This document shows positions 1 to 13,041 of a DNA stretch of 64,000 bases, piece by piece. The first letter of the stretch is position 1. Every line of letters starts with the position of its first letter. The notes beneath the pieces were generated by a model. The model ran no database searches, was not told the DNA's origin, and saw only the letters and a list, made by a program, of their open reading frames with translations. The position numbers and the translations under genes are program-made. Source of the DNA: Amphritea japonica ATCC BAA-1530 (GTDB lineage Bacteria; Pseudomonadota; Gammaproteobacteria; Pseudomonadales; Balneatricaceae); the NCBI RefSeq assembly GCF_016592435.1, contig NZ_AP014545.1, positions 682,001 to 746,000 of the forward strand, given 5' to 3'.

Positions 1-1
1 T

Positions 2-3409
<3,408 letters not shown>

Positions 3410-3422
3410 ATGGAGTGACTGA

Positions 3423-3998
3423 GTGAGATACAGACTGGTACAACTTTGTTTATTAAGTGCCTTGTTCCTGCAGGGATGCACTCAGATTACTCAGGTCGTT
3501 CCTGAACGCTTTATCACCCCGGACAATCCTTTCTGTCGCGGGCTTTATCAACATAATGACTGGCTAGATGCTGTGGTAACAACCGAGAGTCGCTGGGGGT
3601 TACCGCTGCATATAGCATTGGCAGAACTTAATATGCCCATCGGCACTGAGGCCAGTGAATACATTAGTCCCGATTCATCTGACTGGGAAGAGTATCGCCT
3701 GGCCACGGAGAACTGGAATGGTCAGTACTCTGACATTGAAACAGCGCTGGATTTCCTCGGTTGGCATGCGCAGATGGCAGCTCAGCGAAATAATTTGACA
3801 ATGGACCAGGCTGGTCAGCTTTATATTGCATCGCGAATCGGTCATGGCGGGCTACATAGAATGGAGAATGATTCGGATTTACGCTTAGTCCGTGAGTCGG
3901 TAAAGGTTGATCAACGTGCTCAACAATATCGGTCTGACCTCAAATACTGCCCACGGATCAGAGAGCGTGCAGGCAGCTTCTTTCGCTTGCCTTTTTAA
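3423..3998 (+). CDS. Putative lipoprotein of unknown function
   Basis: The gene starts with GTG 13 bp after ligA. Its 191-residue product has a lipoprotein signal peptide with lipobox LFLQGC, so C19 should be lipidated. The mature part contains a lytic-transglycosylase-like stretch (TTESRWGLPLHIALAELN, then YIASRIGHGG), but I cannot identify a convincing catalytic glutamate framework, so enzymatic activity is not claimed. The position directly after zipA-ligA resembles small lipoprotein genes found there in pseudomonads; this comparison is from memory and unsearched. It probably acts in the envelope. Confidence 0.7.
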   Translation: MRYRLVQLCLLSALFLQGCTQITQVVPERFITPDNPFCRGLYQHNDWLDAVVTTESRWGLPLHIALAELNMPIGTEASEYISPDSSDWEEYRLATENWNGQYSDIETALDFLGWHAQMAAQRNNLTMDQAGQLYIASRIGHGGLHRMENDSDLRLVRESVKVDQRAQQYRSDLKYCPRIRERAGSFFRLPF

Positions 3999-4000
3999 CC

Positions 4001-4213
4001 GTGATAATTCCTTGGGAGCAAGTCAGTTCAGAAACCCTGACGTCAATGATTGAGGAGTTTGTTACCCGTGATGGCACCGATTATGGTGATGTTGAGGTGG
4101 GGCTTGAGACGCGCGTTGAGCAGGTTCGGTCTAAACTAAAGCAGGGTGTTGCTGTGATTTTGTTCAGCCAGAGTACAGGGCGGTGCAATATAGTAGCACG
4201 TGATAGTTTATAA
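4001..4213 (+). CDS. yheU: YheU family protein (UPF0270)
   Basis: This 70-residue protein starts with GTG 2 bp after the lipoprotein stop. The N-terminus (IIPWEQVSSETLTSMIEEFV), followed by the acidic TDYGDVEVGLE stretch and a short hydrophobic VAVILFS strand, matches the conserved pattern of the YheU/UPF0270 family. The family has no firmly assigned function. It is probably translated from the ligA-lipoprotein transcript. Confidence 0.85.
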   Translation: MIIPWEQVSSETLTSMIEEFVTRDGTDYGDVEVGLETRVEQVRSKLKQGVAVILFSQSTGRCNIVARDSL

Positions 4214-4266
4214 GCGCTTGGGTGTTCGTGTTATGTGCGCTTTAACTCAGTGCTGAGGGTGGCTTT

Positions 4267-4926
4267 ATGGATCAGTTAGAACAGATTACCGCGTTAATTG
4301 CGTTGACTATGGGTGTTGGCTGGGCCAGCGGCATTAATTTATACGCTACTATTCTGATGCTCGGTGTCATGGCTAATATGGGTAACCTTCAACTTCCCGC
4401 TGAGTTAGAGATTCTGGCTGACCCCATGGTGCTGATGGCAGCAGGCTTCATGTATTGTGTTGAATTCTTTGCTGACAAAGTTCCGGGTGTGGATACCGGA
4501 TGGGATACGCTGCATACCTTTATCAGGATACCTGCGGGTGCTGCTTTGGCGGCTGGTGCGGTTGGTGATATGAACGGTGCGGTAGTACTCGCAGCGGCAC
4601 TGGTGGGCGGGTCGCTGTCGGCAACCAGTCATGCGCTTAAAGCAGGTGGCCGAGTGATGATTAACACTTCACCAGAGCCTGTCACTAACTGGACCGCTTC
4701 TATAACAGAAGATCTGGCAGTCTTCGGGGGGTTATGGGCTGCGTTCAACTACCCCATCGCCTTTTTGGTTGGGCTGGTACTGTTTATTGCTTTAGTGGTT
4801 TGGTTGTTGCCAAAAATCTGGCGTGGTGTAAAAAAAGTATTTGCTTTTCTGGCAGGACTTTTTGGACATAAATCTGAAACTGTACAAATAGATGAGGGGG
4901 GCGCGCTACCGCATCGGAAACCGTAG
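4267..4926 (+). CDS. DUF4126 family integral membrane protein
   Basis: The 219-residue protein has several hydrophobic, Gly/Ala-rich segments (for example ITALIALTMGVGWASGINLY near the N-terminus and FLVGLVLFIALVVWLLP near residue 170) and a basic cytoplasmic-like tail. The FFADKVPGVDTGWDTLHTF signature and GGSLSATSHALKAGGR resemble the DUF4126 family of inner membrane proteins with unknown role. It converges with the CBS-domain gene 29 bp downstream. Confidence 0.8.
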   Translation: MDQLEQITALIALTMGVGWASGINLYATILMLGVMANMGNLQLPAELEILADPMVLMAAGFMYCVEFFADKVPGVDTGWDTLHTFIRIPAGAALAAGAVGDMNGAVVLAAALVGGSLSATSHALKAGGRVMINTSPEPVTNWTASITEDLAVFGGLWAAFNYPIAFLVGLVLFIALVVWLLPKIWRGVKKVFAFLAGLFGHKSETVQIDEGGALPHRKP

Positions 4927-4955
4927 CCGCTCTCAACCCTGCAGTATCTACTGAT

Positions 4956-5627
4956 TTATGGTGCGCGGCTATCAAGCCACTCGTTGTTGATCAATGACTG
5001 AAGTAAATCAGTGCGTGTGATAATTCCGGTAAGGTTGCCATTATCCTGGGCAATTGGAATGCAGGTGAGTTGATGTTCAACACAACTGACGGCTAGCTGA
5101 CGAATATTGGTATCCGGTGTGGCGGTAATGATCTTTGTTGTGTAGCACTCTTCTATAGTGTCTTCCACAGTATGTAGCTGAGCGCCCTGAGTGCTTAAGT
5201 ATTGCAGTAGTAATTTTTCTGTTACAACACCCATGAGTCTGCCGGTGCCAGAGAGCACGATTAGATGGCTTATATCAAATTGCTTCATTTTGTATAAGGC
5301 GGACTGAATCTTACTACCTTGCAATACGGCCTGTACCGGGTGTGACATGATCAGAGAGGCCGGAATATAAGAGCGAGGGTGTTCTTCTGGAGTGCTGCTA
5401 CCGCTTGTTTCACTATATGCTGATGCAGCTTTTCGAGCGTTTCCTTTGCTCTGTGATCCCGCTTCCTGAAGCAGCATCTGGTCAATATGATCTTTTTCAT
5501 GGTCTTTGTCGCCGCCGGCGGGTGCGGTATTGGCGGCCGCTGTCATCTGCTCCACCCCACGCGGGGTGAACATAGATTTAACCGGTGTTTGTATACGATA
5601 TCCCTGATCGTAAATAACCAATGCCAT
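4956..5627 (-). CDS. CBS-domain pair protein
   Basis: The 223-residue protein has a poorly conserved, hydrophilic N-terminal half. The C-terminal half is a tandem CBS pair: roughly residues 90-150 (SLIMSHPVQAVLQGSKIQSA, then LMGVVTEKLLLQYL) and 155-220 (TKIITATPDTNIRQLA, then LTGIITRTDLLQSL). CBS pairs bind adenine nucleotides or similar ligands to regulate an attached or partner activity. Here no catalytic domain is attached, so the partner is unknown. It lies downstream of mnmC on the same strand. Confidence 0.8.
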   Translation of the reverse strand: MALVIYDQGYRIQTPVKSMFTPRGVEQMTAAANTAPAGGDKDHEKDHIDQMLLQEAGSQSKGNARKAASAYSETSGSSTPEEHPRSYIPASLIMSHPVQAVLQGSKIQSALYKMKQFDISHLIVLSGTGRLMGVVTEKLLLQYLSTQGAQLHTVEDTIEECYTTKIITATPDTNIRQLAVSCVEHQLTCIPIAQDNGNLTGIITRTDLLQSLINNEWLDSRAP

Positions 5628-5662
5628 AATTAACTTTCACTTTTTTCAAAGAACTATCGTTA

Positions 5663-7645
5663 TTATATCGTCCGCCGGATCAGATTCTTGATGATGAATC
5701 GTGCCGGATTTAGTATATCAATCAGTTCCTTTTCAATGGGTAACGGCTCATTTTCGAGCATGGCTGCAATAATCTCACCACTTATTGGACCACTAATCAG
5801 CCCTTTTGATCCATGGGCCAGGTTTGCGTACAGTCCTGGATAGTGTTTTGGCGGTGTATCGATAGCCTTTTTAGCGTCATGGCGCAGTTGTGCATAGTCC
5901 TCGACAAAAGCTTCATACACGGGCACTGCGCCTATCATCGGTAACTTATCTGGTGAAGCGCAACGAAAGCCTACACGCCCTGTTAAGCTATTATCAGTAT
6001 GGTATTGCTGTAGTGTATTTGCTAACTCCGGTGCCATTTCTGCAATTTTGGTGAGATTGTGCTGATGACCTGACTCGCGGATATCTGTGGCTTCGTCTTT
6101 AAGGTCGAATGTCGCACCAAAACAAAAGCGGCCCTCTTTTGATGGGGAAATATACCCTTGGCTACAGAGTACAGTGTTTAATGGGGGGGCTTGAATGTTC
6201 GACTGAGTTAGGGAAACCTGACCACGTATTTTCTGTACCGGTAGTTGTTTAAGTTGCTCAAGTAAGGTGCTGTCGGCTGCTGAAGCGACGACCACAATGC
6301 TTGCTGAGAGCGTTTGGTTCTCTTTTGTGAAGGCCGTCCAGTTGTTTTCTTTGTGCTCTAGCTTAGCAATGTGAGTCGAGGTTTTTATGGTGATGTTAGG
6401 GTGTTCTGTTAGCCATTTACACAACAGTGGCGGAGTTGCCCAGCCTGCTTCAGGAAAGAACAGGCCGCTATTGTTTACCGTGATGCCAGCAAGTTCAGAG
6501 GCTTTATCTTGCTCGACAAAGCGAACGATAGAATCGGGGTAATTACCAGAATCAGCAAGCTTTCGGTGTTTTAACCGCTCTTTTTCACTGGACGCTAACT
6601 GCAACAGGCCGCAAGGAGACCAAATATCAGGGCGGTCCGCTAAATTTTGTTTAAGGAAATTGCTGCTATAAAGAAATCCCGACAGATGAAAGCGACTCGC
6701 GGGGATAGGCTCGACGGGCAGTTTGGCGTAAAGCGCCCCTTGCCTATTCCCTGATCCTTCCGTTGCGATTGCGGAGTGCCGATCAACAAGCGTAACCTTC
6801 CAGCCTCTTTGGGCTAATGAACGCGCGGTAGAGCAACCGGCTACACCGGCGCCGATAATCAGCGCCGTTTTATCACTTGTATGTTTTGGGGGAAGTGAAA
6901 ACCATGAGGGTGTCTTTTCTTTGTTGTTTGTCTGCATTGGAGTGCCTGAAAAAGTACCGGAAAGCATCTCTCGTTTGAGGCCGAAGCCGGGTTTCTTATT
7001 AATAATAAATCCTGCCTGTGTAAGCCCATCTCTGACCACCCTGGCGCAGCTAAAGGTAGCAAAAGTGGTGTTAGATTTGCTGTGGTAAGCCATCAACTGG
7101 AATAGTTCTGGAGTCCACATGCCAGGGTTCTTAGCGGGTGAAAAACCGTCTAAAAACCACGCATCGACTTTAACGTTTAACTGACGATAACAATCTACCA
7201 CATCACCAAACATTAGCGTCAACACAACGCGTCCACCATCAAACCTTAACTGATGAAAACCAGAGTTGAGTTCAGGGTATTGAGTTAGAAGTTGGCCTGC
7301 TTCATGTTTAAGTTGCGGCCAGGCGGATAACGCCCGTGTCAGGTCATTTTTAGATAATGGGTATTTTTCAGCGCTAATGAAGTGAAGTGAACTTGAATTG
7401 GTTGAAGAGCTTTTCCAAAGCAACCAGGTGGTTAGAAAGTTGAGCCCGGTACCAAAGCCGGTTTCAGCGAGAGTGAATGTATTGTGCTTTAGTGAAGAGA
7501 ACCTTTCTCTCAGTTTGTTACTCTTAAGAAATACATAGTCGGTTTCGGCTAGACCGTCGTCAGTGGAAAAGTAGAAGTCATTGAAATGGACTGATTTGGG
7601 GCTTTCTGAGTCCCACTCGAGCGTCGCAGAGTTATGTCTGTTCAT
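5663..7645 (-). CDS. mnmC: tRNA U34 5-methylaminomethyl-2-thiouridine biosynthesis bifunctional protein MnmC
   Basis: MnmC completes the mnm5s2U wobble modification in tRNAs for Lys, Glu and Gln. The N-terminal SAM methyltransferase domain contains ETGFGTGLNFLTTWLL and DAWFLDGFSPAKNPGMWT. The C-terminal FAD oxidoreductase domain begins at ALIIGAGVAGCSTARSLA. The longest open frame begins with TTG at 7699, but I choose the ATG at 7645: it gives an N-terminus close to that of E. coli MnmC, and a TATAAT-like stretch lies right at the TTG. Either way it is full length (660-678 residues). Confidence 0.93.
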   Translation of the reverse strand: MNRHNSATLEWDSESPKSVHFNDFYFSTDDGLAETDYVFLKSNKLRERFSSLKHNTFTLAETGFGTGLNFLTTWLLWKSSSTNSSSLHFISAEKYPLSKNDLTRALSAWPQLKHEAGQLLTQYPELNSGFHQLRFDGGRVVLTLMFGDVVDCYRQLNVKVDAWFLDGFSPAKNPGMWTPELFQLMAYHSKSNTTFATFSCARVVRDGLTQAGFIINKKPGFGLKREMLSGTFSGTPMQTNNKEKTPSWFSLPPKHTSDKTALIIGAGVAGCSTARSLAQRGWKVTLVDRHSAIATEGSGNRQGALYAKLPVEPIPASRFHLSGFLYSSNFLKQNLADRPDIWSPCGLLQLASSEKERLKHRKLADSGNYPDSIVRFVEQDKASELAGITVNNSGLFFPEAGWATPPLLCKWLTEHPNITIKTSTHIAKLEHKENNWTAFTKENQTLSASIVVVASAADSTLLEQLKQLPVQKIRGQVSLTQSNIQAPPLNTVLCSQGYISPSKEGRFCFGATFDLKDEATDIRESGHQHNLTKIAEMAPELANTLQQYHTDNSLTGRVGFRCASPDKLPMIGAVPVYEAFVEDYAQLRHDAKKAIDTPPKHYPGLYANLAHGSKGLISGPISGEIIAAMLENEPLPIEKELIDILNPARFIIKNLIRRTI

Positions 7646-7699
7646 CGGCTTCAATTTTCGTAGTTTGATATCAGGTAATGTCGTACTTTGATGCGTCAA

Positions 7700-8001
7700 T
7701 TATATATAATGTCAAAATTTAGTGCTGATATTATAAGGTTCTGGAAGAATTCGCGATGTGGAAGACTGGGTACGAGTGAACCTTCTTTCTGAGAAGAACC
7801 GTAGCATCAGCTTTTACTTGATCGATAGCGAAATGCTAACGTCAAATTATCGGTAGTGGTAGTAAACAAATCAGCAGCAGGTGAAAACCCGAAGGAGCGC
7901 TTAAATGTGGAAGGTCCTAGGTAAGTAGATGGTGTTTTCGTGATTAATGGAATTGAGTTAAGTTTTTTTGATTCGTAAGAATGGTTTTAATAGGAAGTCA
8001 C
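7700..8001. other. Intergenic region between mnmC and the polysaccharide locus
   Basis: This 300-bp stretch separates the divergent mnmC and gmd genes. I see no convincing coding frame. It should hold both promoters. A weak sigma70-like pair upstream of gmd is TTGAGT at 7953-7958 and TAAGAA at 7976-7981 with a 17-bp spacer. A GGTAG-GGTAG pair at 7852-7861 faintly resembles an ops/JUMPstart anti-termination element but does not match it well. Confidence 0.4.
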
Positions 8002-9126
8002 ATGTTAAAGAATAAAGTTGCGTTGATTACTGGTATCACAGGGCAAGATGGCTCTTACCTTGCTGAGTTGTTATTAGAAAAAGGATATGAAGTACATGGA
8101 ATTAAGCGTCGCGCTTCATCATTAAATACTGAGCGTGTTGATCATATATATCAAGATAACCACGAGAAAAATCAAAAATTCTTTCTACATTATGGTGATT
8201 TAACCGATTCATCTAATTTGACTCGAATTATTAAAGATGTTCAACCGGATGAAGTATATAACCTTGGCGCGCAGTCACATGTAGCCGTTTCTTTTGAATG
8301 CCCAGAATACACCGCTGATGTTGATGCGATGGGGACGTTACGCTTACTCGAAGCTATTCGATTCTTAGGGCTGGAAAAGAAAACAAAATTTTACCAGGCA
8401 TCTACTTCTGAGTTGTACGGAGAAGTTCAAGAGATTCCGCAAAAAGAGACGACTCCGTTTCATCCGCGTTCCCCTTATGCTGTAGCAAAAATGTACGCCT
8501 ACTGGATAGTGGTAAATTACCGTGAATCATACGGCATGTATGCATGTAATGGGATTTTATTTAACCATGAGTCGCCACGTCGTGGTGAAACCTTTGTTAC
8601 CCGTAAAATTACCCGTGGAATCGCAAATATTTCACAAGGCTTAGAGAAGTGTTTGTATCTTGGTAATATGGACGCACTTCGTGACTGGGGCCATGCGAAA
8701 GATTATGTACGCATGCAATGGATGATGCTACAGCAAGAGACTGCTGATGATTATGTCATTGCTACAGGCAAGCAAATTTCTGTTCGTGAATTTGTCAAAC
8801 TCTCCGCAAACGAAGCAGGGATTGAGCTTGAATTTACAGGAGAAGGGCTCAACGAAGTAGCAACGGTTAAAGCCATTACAGGCGAGAATGCACCTGCGCT
8901 AAAAGTAGGCGATGTTATTGTTAAAGTAGATCCGCGTTATTTCCGTCCTGCTGAAGTCGAAACATTATTAGGAGACCCATCTAAAGCAAAGGAAAAATTA
9001 GGTTGGGTGCCGCAAATTAGTGTTGAAGAAATGTGTAGCGAAATGGTTGCTAGTGATTTAGATAAAGCAAAGCAACATGCTATTTTAAAAAATCATGGCT
9101 ACAACACTTCGATTACAGTTGAGTAG
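8002..9126 (+). CDS. gmd: GDP-mannose 4,6-dehydratase Gmd
   Basis: Gmd converts GDP-D-mannose to GDP-4-keto-6-deoxy-D-mannose, the shared precursor of GDP-fucose, GDP-colitose and related sugars. The protein is 374 residues when started at the ATG at 8002, which has AGGAAG at 7991-7996 as ribosome binding site; an upstream in-frame ATG at 7981 lacks one. The Rossmann motif is [11 protein letters not shown] and the active-site motif is [10 protein letters not shown] with STSELYGEV before it. It is the first gene of the polysaccharide locus. The donor GDP-mannose must come from manB/manC genes outside the window. Confidence 0.96.
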   Translation: MLKNKVALITGITGQDGSYLAELLLEKGYEVHGIKRRASSLNTERVDHIYQDNHEKNQKFFLHYGDLTDSSNLTRIIKDVQPDEVYNLGAQSHVAVSFECPEYTADVDAMGTLRLLEAIRFLGLEKKTKFYQASTSELYGEVQEIPQKETTPFHPRSPYAVAKMYAYWIVVNYRESYGMYACNGILFNHESPRRGETFVTRKITRGIANISQGLEKCLYLGNMDALRDWGHAKDYVRMQWMMLQQETADDYVIATGKQISVREFVKLSANEAGIELEFTGEGLNEVATVKAITGENAPALKVGDVIVKVDPRYFRPAEVETLLGDPSKAKEKLGWVPQISVEEMCSEMVASDLDKAKQHAILKNHGYNTSITVE

Positions 9127-9132
9127 AAAACA

Positions 9133-10059
9133 ATGAAGATATTACTTACTGGCGCCAATGGAATGGTCGGTAAAAATATTCTTGCAGCTGCTATTAAGCA
9201 CCGTCATGAATTTTTATCACCTAGCAGCGCTGAGCTTAATTTACTCGATGGCAGCGCAGTAAATGACTACATAAGCATGCATTCTCCAGATATGGTTATC
9301 CATGCTGCAGGTATCGTTGGTGGCATTCAAGCCAACATGTCACAACCAGTTAAATTTTTAGTCGATAACATGCAAATGGGACTTAATATCCTAACGGCTT
9401 CAAATAGTTTTGGAGTGGCAAAGTTTTTAAACTTAAGTAGTTCTTGTATGTATCCACGTGATGCATGTAACCCGTTGTCAGAGGATTTAATTCTTAAAGG
9501 TGAGTTAGAGCCAACAAACGAAGGTTATGCACTCGCAAAAATAACGAGTACACGATTGTGTGAATACATAAATAAAGAAGATGGAAATCGTCAGTATAAA
9601 ACGATTATTCCGTGTAACTTGTATGGCTGTTTTGATAAGTTTGACCCTAATAATTCGCATATGATTCCTGCTGTTATTAGGAAAATATCGGAAGCTAAGA
9701 GAGATGATTTATCTGAAGTTGATATATGGGGTGATGGTGAAGCGCGCCGAGAATTTATGTATGCCGAAGATCTAGCTGAGTTTGTCTTCTATGCAATAGA
9801 TAATTTTAACAGAATGCCTCAGAATTTAAATGTAGGCTTGGGTAAAGATTTCAGTATTAATGAATATTATCAAGCTGTGGCAAATGTAGTGGGTTATACC
9901 GGAAAATTTAAACATGATTTAACCAAACCCGTTGGCATGAAACAAAAGCTAATTGATGATGAGAAGCTAAAAGAATTTGGTTGGACTTATAAAACTCAGT
10001 TAGAGTCCGGCATTCGGAAAACATACCAATTTTATTTAAGTGAGTACTGTAATGACTAA
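9133..10059 (+). CDS. GDP-sugar 3,5-epimerase/4-reductase: GDP-L-colitose synthase (ColC) or GDP-L-fucose synthase (Fcl)
   Basis: This 308-residue extended SDR starts 6 bp after gmd. It has the TGANGMVGKNI nucleotide-binding motif, SSSCMYP around the catalytic Ser, YALAK (Tyr-Lys pair) and the EPTNE and NSHMIPA motifs typical of GDP-fucose synthases. ColC and Fcl are homologous and perform the same epimerase/reductase chemistry on different keto sugars. The colD gene directly downstream, overlapping by 8 bp, favours ColC, but sequence alone does not settle it. Confidence 0.8.
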   Translation: MKILLTGANGMVGKNILAAAIKHRHEFLSPSSAELNLLDGSAVNDYISMHSPDMVIHAAGIVGGIQANMSQPVKFLVDNMQMGLNILTASNSFGVAKFLNLSSSCMYPRDACNPLSEDLILKGELEPTNEGYALAKITSTRLCEYINKEDGNRQYKTIIPCNLYGCFDKFDPNNSHMIPAVIRKISEAKRDDLSEVDIWGDGEARREFMYAEDLAEFVFYAIDNFNRMPQNLNVGLGKDFSINEYYQAVANVVGYTGKFKHDLTKPVGMKQKLIDDEKLKEFGWTYKTQLESGIRKTYQFYLSEYCND

Positions 10060-11224
10060 TTATGCACTAGCGAGTAGCACTTGGAATGAGAAAGAGTATT
10101 CTGCTATTCAACGCGTGATAGAGTCCGATATGTTTACTATGGGCAAAGAAGTGGCTCAGTATGAGAAGGACTTTGCTGATTTCTTTGGTTCTAAATATGC
10201 GTTAATGGTAAGTTCAGGTTCGACAGCAAATCTGTTGATGATAGCGTCGTTATTCTTTACAAAAAATTCAAAGTTAAAATTGAACCGTGGGGATGAAATA
10301 ATTGTCCCCGCTGTATCTTGGTCTACTACTTACTTTCCTCTTCAACAATATGGTTTGAAAGTTAAATTTGTTGATATAGATCGTAAAACTTTGAATATGG
10401 ATTTAGATAAGCTAGAAGCAGCGATTACTGACAAAACCAGAGCGATATTGTCAGTAAATTTGTTGGGTAATCCGAATGATTATGCCCGAATGAATGAAGT
10501 AATTGCTGGCCGGGATATCTATATATTAGAGGATAACTGTGAATCAATGGGTGCAACCATTGATGGTAAACAAGCCGGTACATTCGGAGTAATGGGTACA
10601 TATAGTTCCTTCTTTTCACACCATATAGCAACCATGGAAGGTGGTTGTATAGTTACGGATGATGAAGAGCTTTATCATATTTTACTTTGCATTCGAGCTC
10701 ATGGTTGGACACGTAACCTGCCAAAGTTTAATGAGGTCAGTGGCGAAAAAAGTGATGATCCTTTTGAAGAGTCATTTAAGTTTATGTTACCGGGCTATAA
10801 CGCACGACCATTAGAGATGAGTGGTGCGCTGGGTATTGAACAGCTTAAAAAATTGCCGGGCTTCATTGCAACCCGACGCAGCAATGCGCAGTTATTTCAA
10901 AGCTATTTTTCGGATCACCCATACATTGAGATACAGCAAGAAACTGGTTCAAGCAGTTGGTTTGGCTTTTCATTAATATTAAAAGAAAACGCACCCTATG
11001 ATAGAGCTGAATTAGTCAAGTTGCTTGTCAAAAATGGAATTGAATGTCGGCCAATTGTGACTGGGAATTTTTTAAAGAATAAAGAAGTTCTAGAGTATTT
11101 TGATTATGAAGTATCGGGTTCTTTAGACGCAGCAGAATATTTAGATACACACGGACTATTTGTAGGTAATCATCAAAATGGTATAGAGAATGAAATAAAA
11201 TTATTAGCTGAAGTTTTAGCATAA
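10052..11224 (+). CDS. colD: GDP-4-keto-6-deoxy-D-mannose 3-dehydratase ColD
   Basis: ColD is a PLP-dependent enzyme of the DegT/DnrJ/EryC1 fold that removes the 3-hydroxyl of GDP-4-keto-6-deoxymannose. In this branch the PLP-anchoring lysine of ordinary sugar aminotransferases is replaced by histidine, and that is seen here: the motif is SHHIATMEGG with the relevant His at residue 191. Other ColD-like blocks are RAHGWTRNLPK, LPGYNARPLEMSGA and ECRPIVTGNFLKNKEVL. The chosen ATG at 10052 overlaps the preceding stop; a GTG at 10040 is possible. The product is 390 residues. Confidence 0.92.
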   Translation: MTNYALASSTWNEKEYSAIQRVIESDMFTMGKEVAQYEKDFADFFGSKYALMVSSGSTANLLMIASLFFTKNSKLKLNRGDEIIVPAVSWSTTYFPLQQYGLKVKFVDIDRKTLNMDLDKLEAAITDKTRAILSVNLLGNPNDYARMNEVIAGRDIYILEDNCESMGATIDGKQAGTFGVMGTYSSFFSHHIATMEGGCIVTDDEELYHILLCIRAHGWTRNLPKFNEVSGEKSDDPFEESFKFMLPGYNARPLEMSGALGIEQLKKLPGFIATRRSNAQLFQSYFSDHPYIEIQQETGSSSWFGFSLILKENAPYDRAELVKLLVKNGIECRPIVTGNFLKNKEVLEYFDYEVSGSLDAAEYLDTHGLFVGNHQNGIENEIKLLAEVLA

Positions 11225-11256
11225 TAGAATATTTCAGGATGTGAAAATTATAACTT

Positions 11257-12018
11257 ATGCTTAAGATATCTATGATAATGCCGAACTATAATGGCGAGAA
11301 ATTCATTACTGATTCAATTAATGCATTTCTTGCTTCTGGTTGGGCAAATAAAGAGTTGATAATTGTGGATGGTAAATCTACAGATTTATCACATTCAATC
11401 ATTCGTGAGTTTTCAGAAGAAAATGAATGTATTAGATGGATAAATGAAATTGATTCAGGTATTTCTGATGCTATCAATATTGGCGTCCGCTCATGTAGTG
11501 GTGATGTGATTGGATATCTTGGGAGTGATGATCTGTTATTAAAAGAAACGCTTGAAAAAGTCTCCGAATATAAAAGCTTGTTAGATTTTGATGCGATATA
11601 TTTTGATTCGTATACGTATGACTATAAGGCCGGCACAACAAGAAATAGAAAATGCCCAGATGTGGATTTTACGAAACAGAACTTATTAAAGTTTGGTTCT
11701 ATAGTTGGGCTTCAGAATATATTCTTTGCAGCAAGGGTATATGATGATTATAAGTATGATGTTGAAAATAAATATAGCATGGATTATGATATTTATTTTA
11801 AAATAATAGAAAAATATCAGAATTTTGTATATATAAAAATACCCTCATCTATAAATATTTCACATGATAATGTTAGTAATTTGCTTTCTGAAAGGCAAAG
11901 GCAGGAAGCTTTTCAGGTGGCGAAAAAGAATGTAAGTTCAATTAAATGTTATTGTAATCTGTATTTTAATAGAAGAAATATAAAGCCAGCTTTAAATTAT
12001 TTTTGGAAAATAAAATGA
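11257..12018 (+). CDS. Glycosyltransferase family 2
   Basis: The 253-residue protein has a GT-A fold N-terminus: ISMIMPNYNGEKFI, then ELIIVDGKSTD and a DSGISDAINIGV segment followed by GYLGSDDLL, which carries the metal-binding acidic residues. It resembles WcaA-type transferases. No membrane segment is evident, so it is probably a cytoplasmic or peripheral enzyme extending the lipid-linked oligosaccharide. The sugar donor and acceptor cannot be read from sequence. The 3' end is strongly AT-rich and overlaps the next gene by ATGA. Confidence 0.85.
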   Translation: MLKISMIMPNYNGEKFITDSINAFLASGWANKELIIVDGKSTDLSHSIIREFSEENECIRWINEIDSGISDAINIGVRSCSGDVIGYLGSDDLLLKETLEKVSEYKSLLDFDAIYFDSYTYDYKAGTTRNRKCPDVDFTKQNLLKFGSIVGLQNIFFAARVYDDYKYDVENKYSMDYDIYFKIIEKYQNFVYIKIPSSINISHDNVSNLLSERQRQEAFQVAKKNVSSIKCYCNLYFNRRNIKPALNYFWKIK

Positions 12019-13041
12019 TCAAGGTTTGCTATTATTTAGAAGGATATTATAACAATATAATATTTGATCTAAGTGATAAGGGGATAAATAGAGATGATTA
12101 TGCATATAGTCACTATTTATTAAAGCTTAATGCTGAAGAAAAAGGTGTCAGTATCGCTACCCTTGATATAAATTCTAGGGAAAATTCGGATTATATTATT
12201 TATCATGATGTTTGTGACGATGAACTGGTGTCTGAACCTTCGAAGGTCAAAAAAATGGCTGATTTTGTTTGAGTCTTCTGTTATTTCGCCTAATAACTGG
12301 AATAGAGAAAGCCACAGATTTTTTGATAAAGTATTTACATGGAATGATGATCTTGTTGATAATAAAAAATACTTCAAAATTAATTTTTCACATAAATTCC
12401 CTAAAAAAAAGGAAGAGTATCGAGCTGGCTCAAGAGGTTTTAATAATAAAAAACTCTGTACATTAATCTCTGGAAATAAAAGAGTGAGTCATGAGCTCGA
12501 GCTCTATTCTGAGCGGGTAAAGACCATTCGTTGGTTCGAGAAGAATACAAGTGGAGGAGTATTTGAGTTTTATGGAGTAGGCTGGGATGACGTAATTACT
12601 AGAAATAGGTATGTGAATTTTCTAGTTAAAAAAATGAAAATCCTAAAATTATTTTTTTATAAATATAAAACATACAAGGGAGTTGTTGATAATAAAAAAA
12701 TAACTTTATCCGGATATAAGTTTGCCATTTGCTATGAAAATGCACAGATGATACCAGGATATATAACTGAAAAGATTTTCGATTGTTTTTTTGCTGGCTG
12801 TGTTCCAGTCTATTGGGGCGCGCCAAATGTGACAGATCATATCCCCGAAGGTTGTTTTATAGATCGTAGAAAGTTTAATTCTCACGAAGAGCTTTACTTA
12901 TATTTGACGGAAATGACCGAAGATCAGTATTTAGATATTCAAAAAAATATTGAATGCTATATTTTTTCTGAGAAAGCAGATCCATATAGAGCTGAAGTGT
13001 TTTCAAATACTCTCATCGGCCATATTCTAGATGAAAAATAA
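12015..13041 (+). pseudogene. GT10 family alpha-1,3-fucosyltransferase-like gene interrupted by a frameshift at an A7 tract
   Basis: The first frame starts at ATG 12015 and encodes about 85 residues (MIKVCYYLEGYYNN... to ...EPSKVKKM) before a TGA at 12270-12272. The second frame carries the rest of the family: WLILFESSVISPNNWN, FTWNDDLVD, then the donor-site block YITEKIFDCFFAGCVPVYWG. The break falls in seven A residues at 12249-12255. Removing one A joins ...VKK to WLILFES in one frame and restores an ordinary GT10 enzyme of about 341 residues. It could be a true pseudogene, phase-variable, rescued by slippage, or a sequencing error. The donor would be GDP-fucose or GDP-colitose. Confidence 0.85.

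Noticed and set aside
7851-7863. Possible ops/JUMPstart element before the polysaccharide locus
   Set aside because: Two GGTAG cores are present, but the flanking bases do not match the GGCGGTAG element or the longer JUMPstart sequence.
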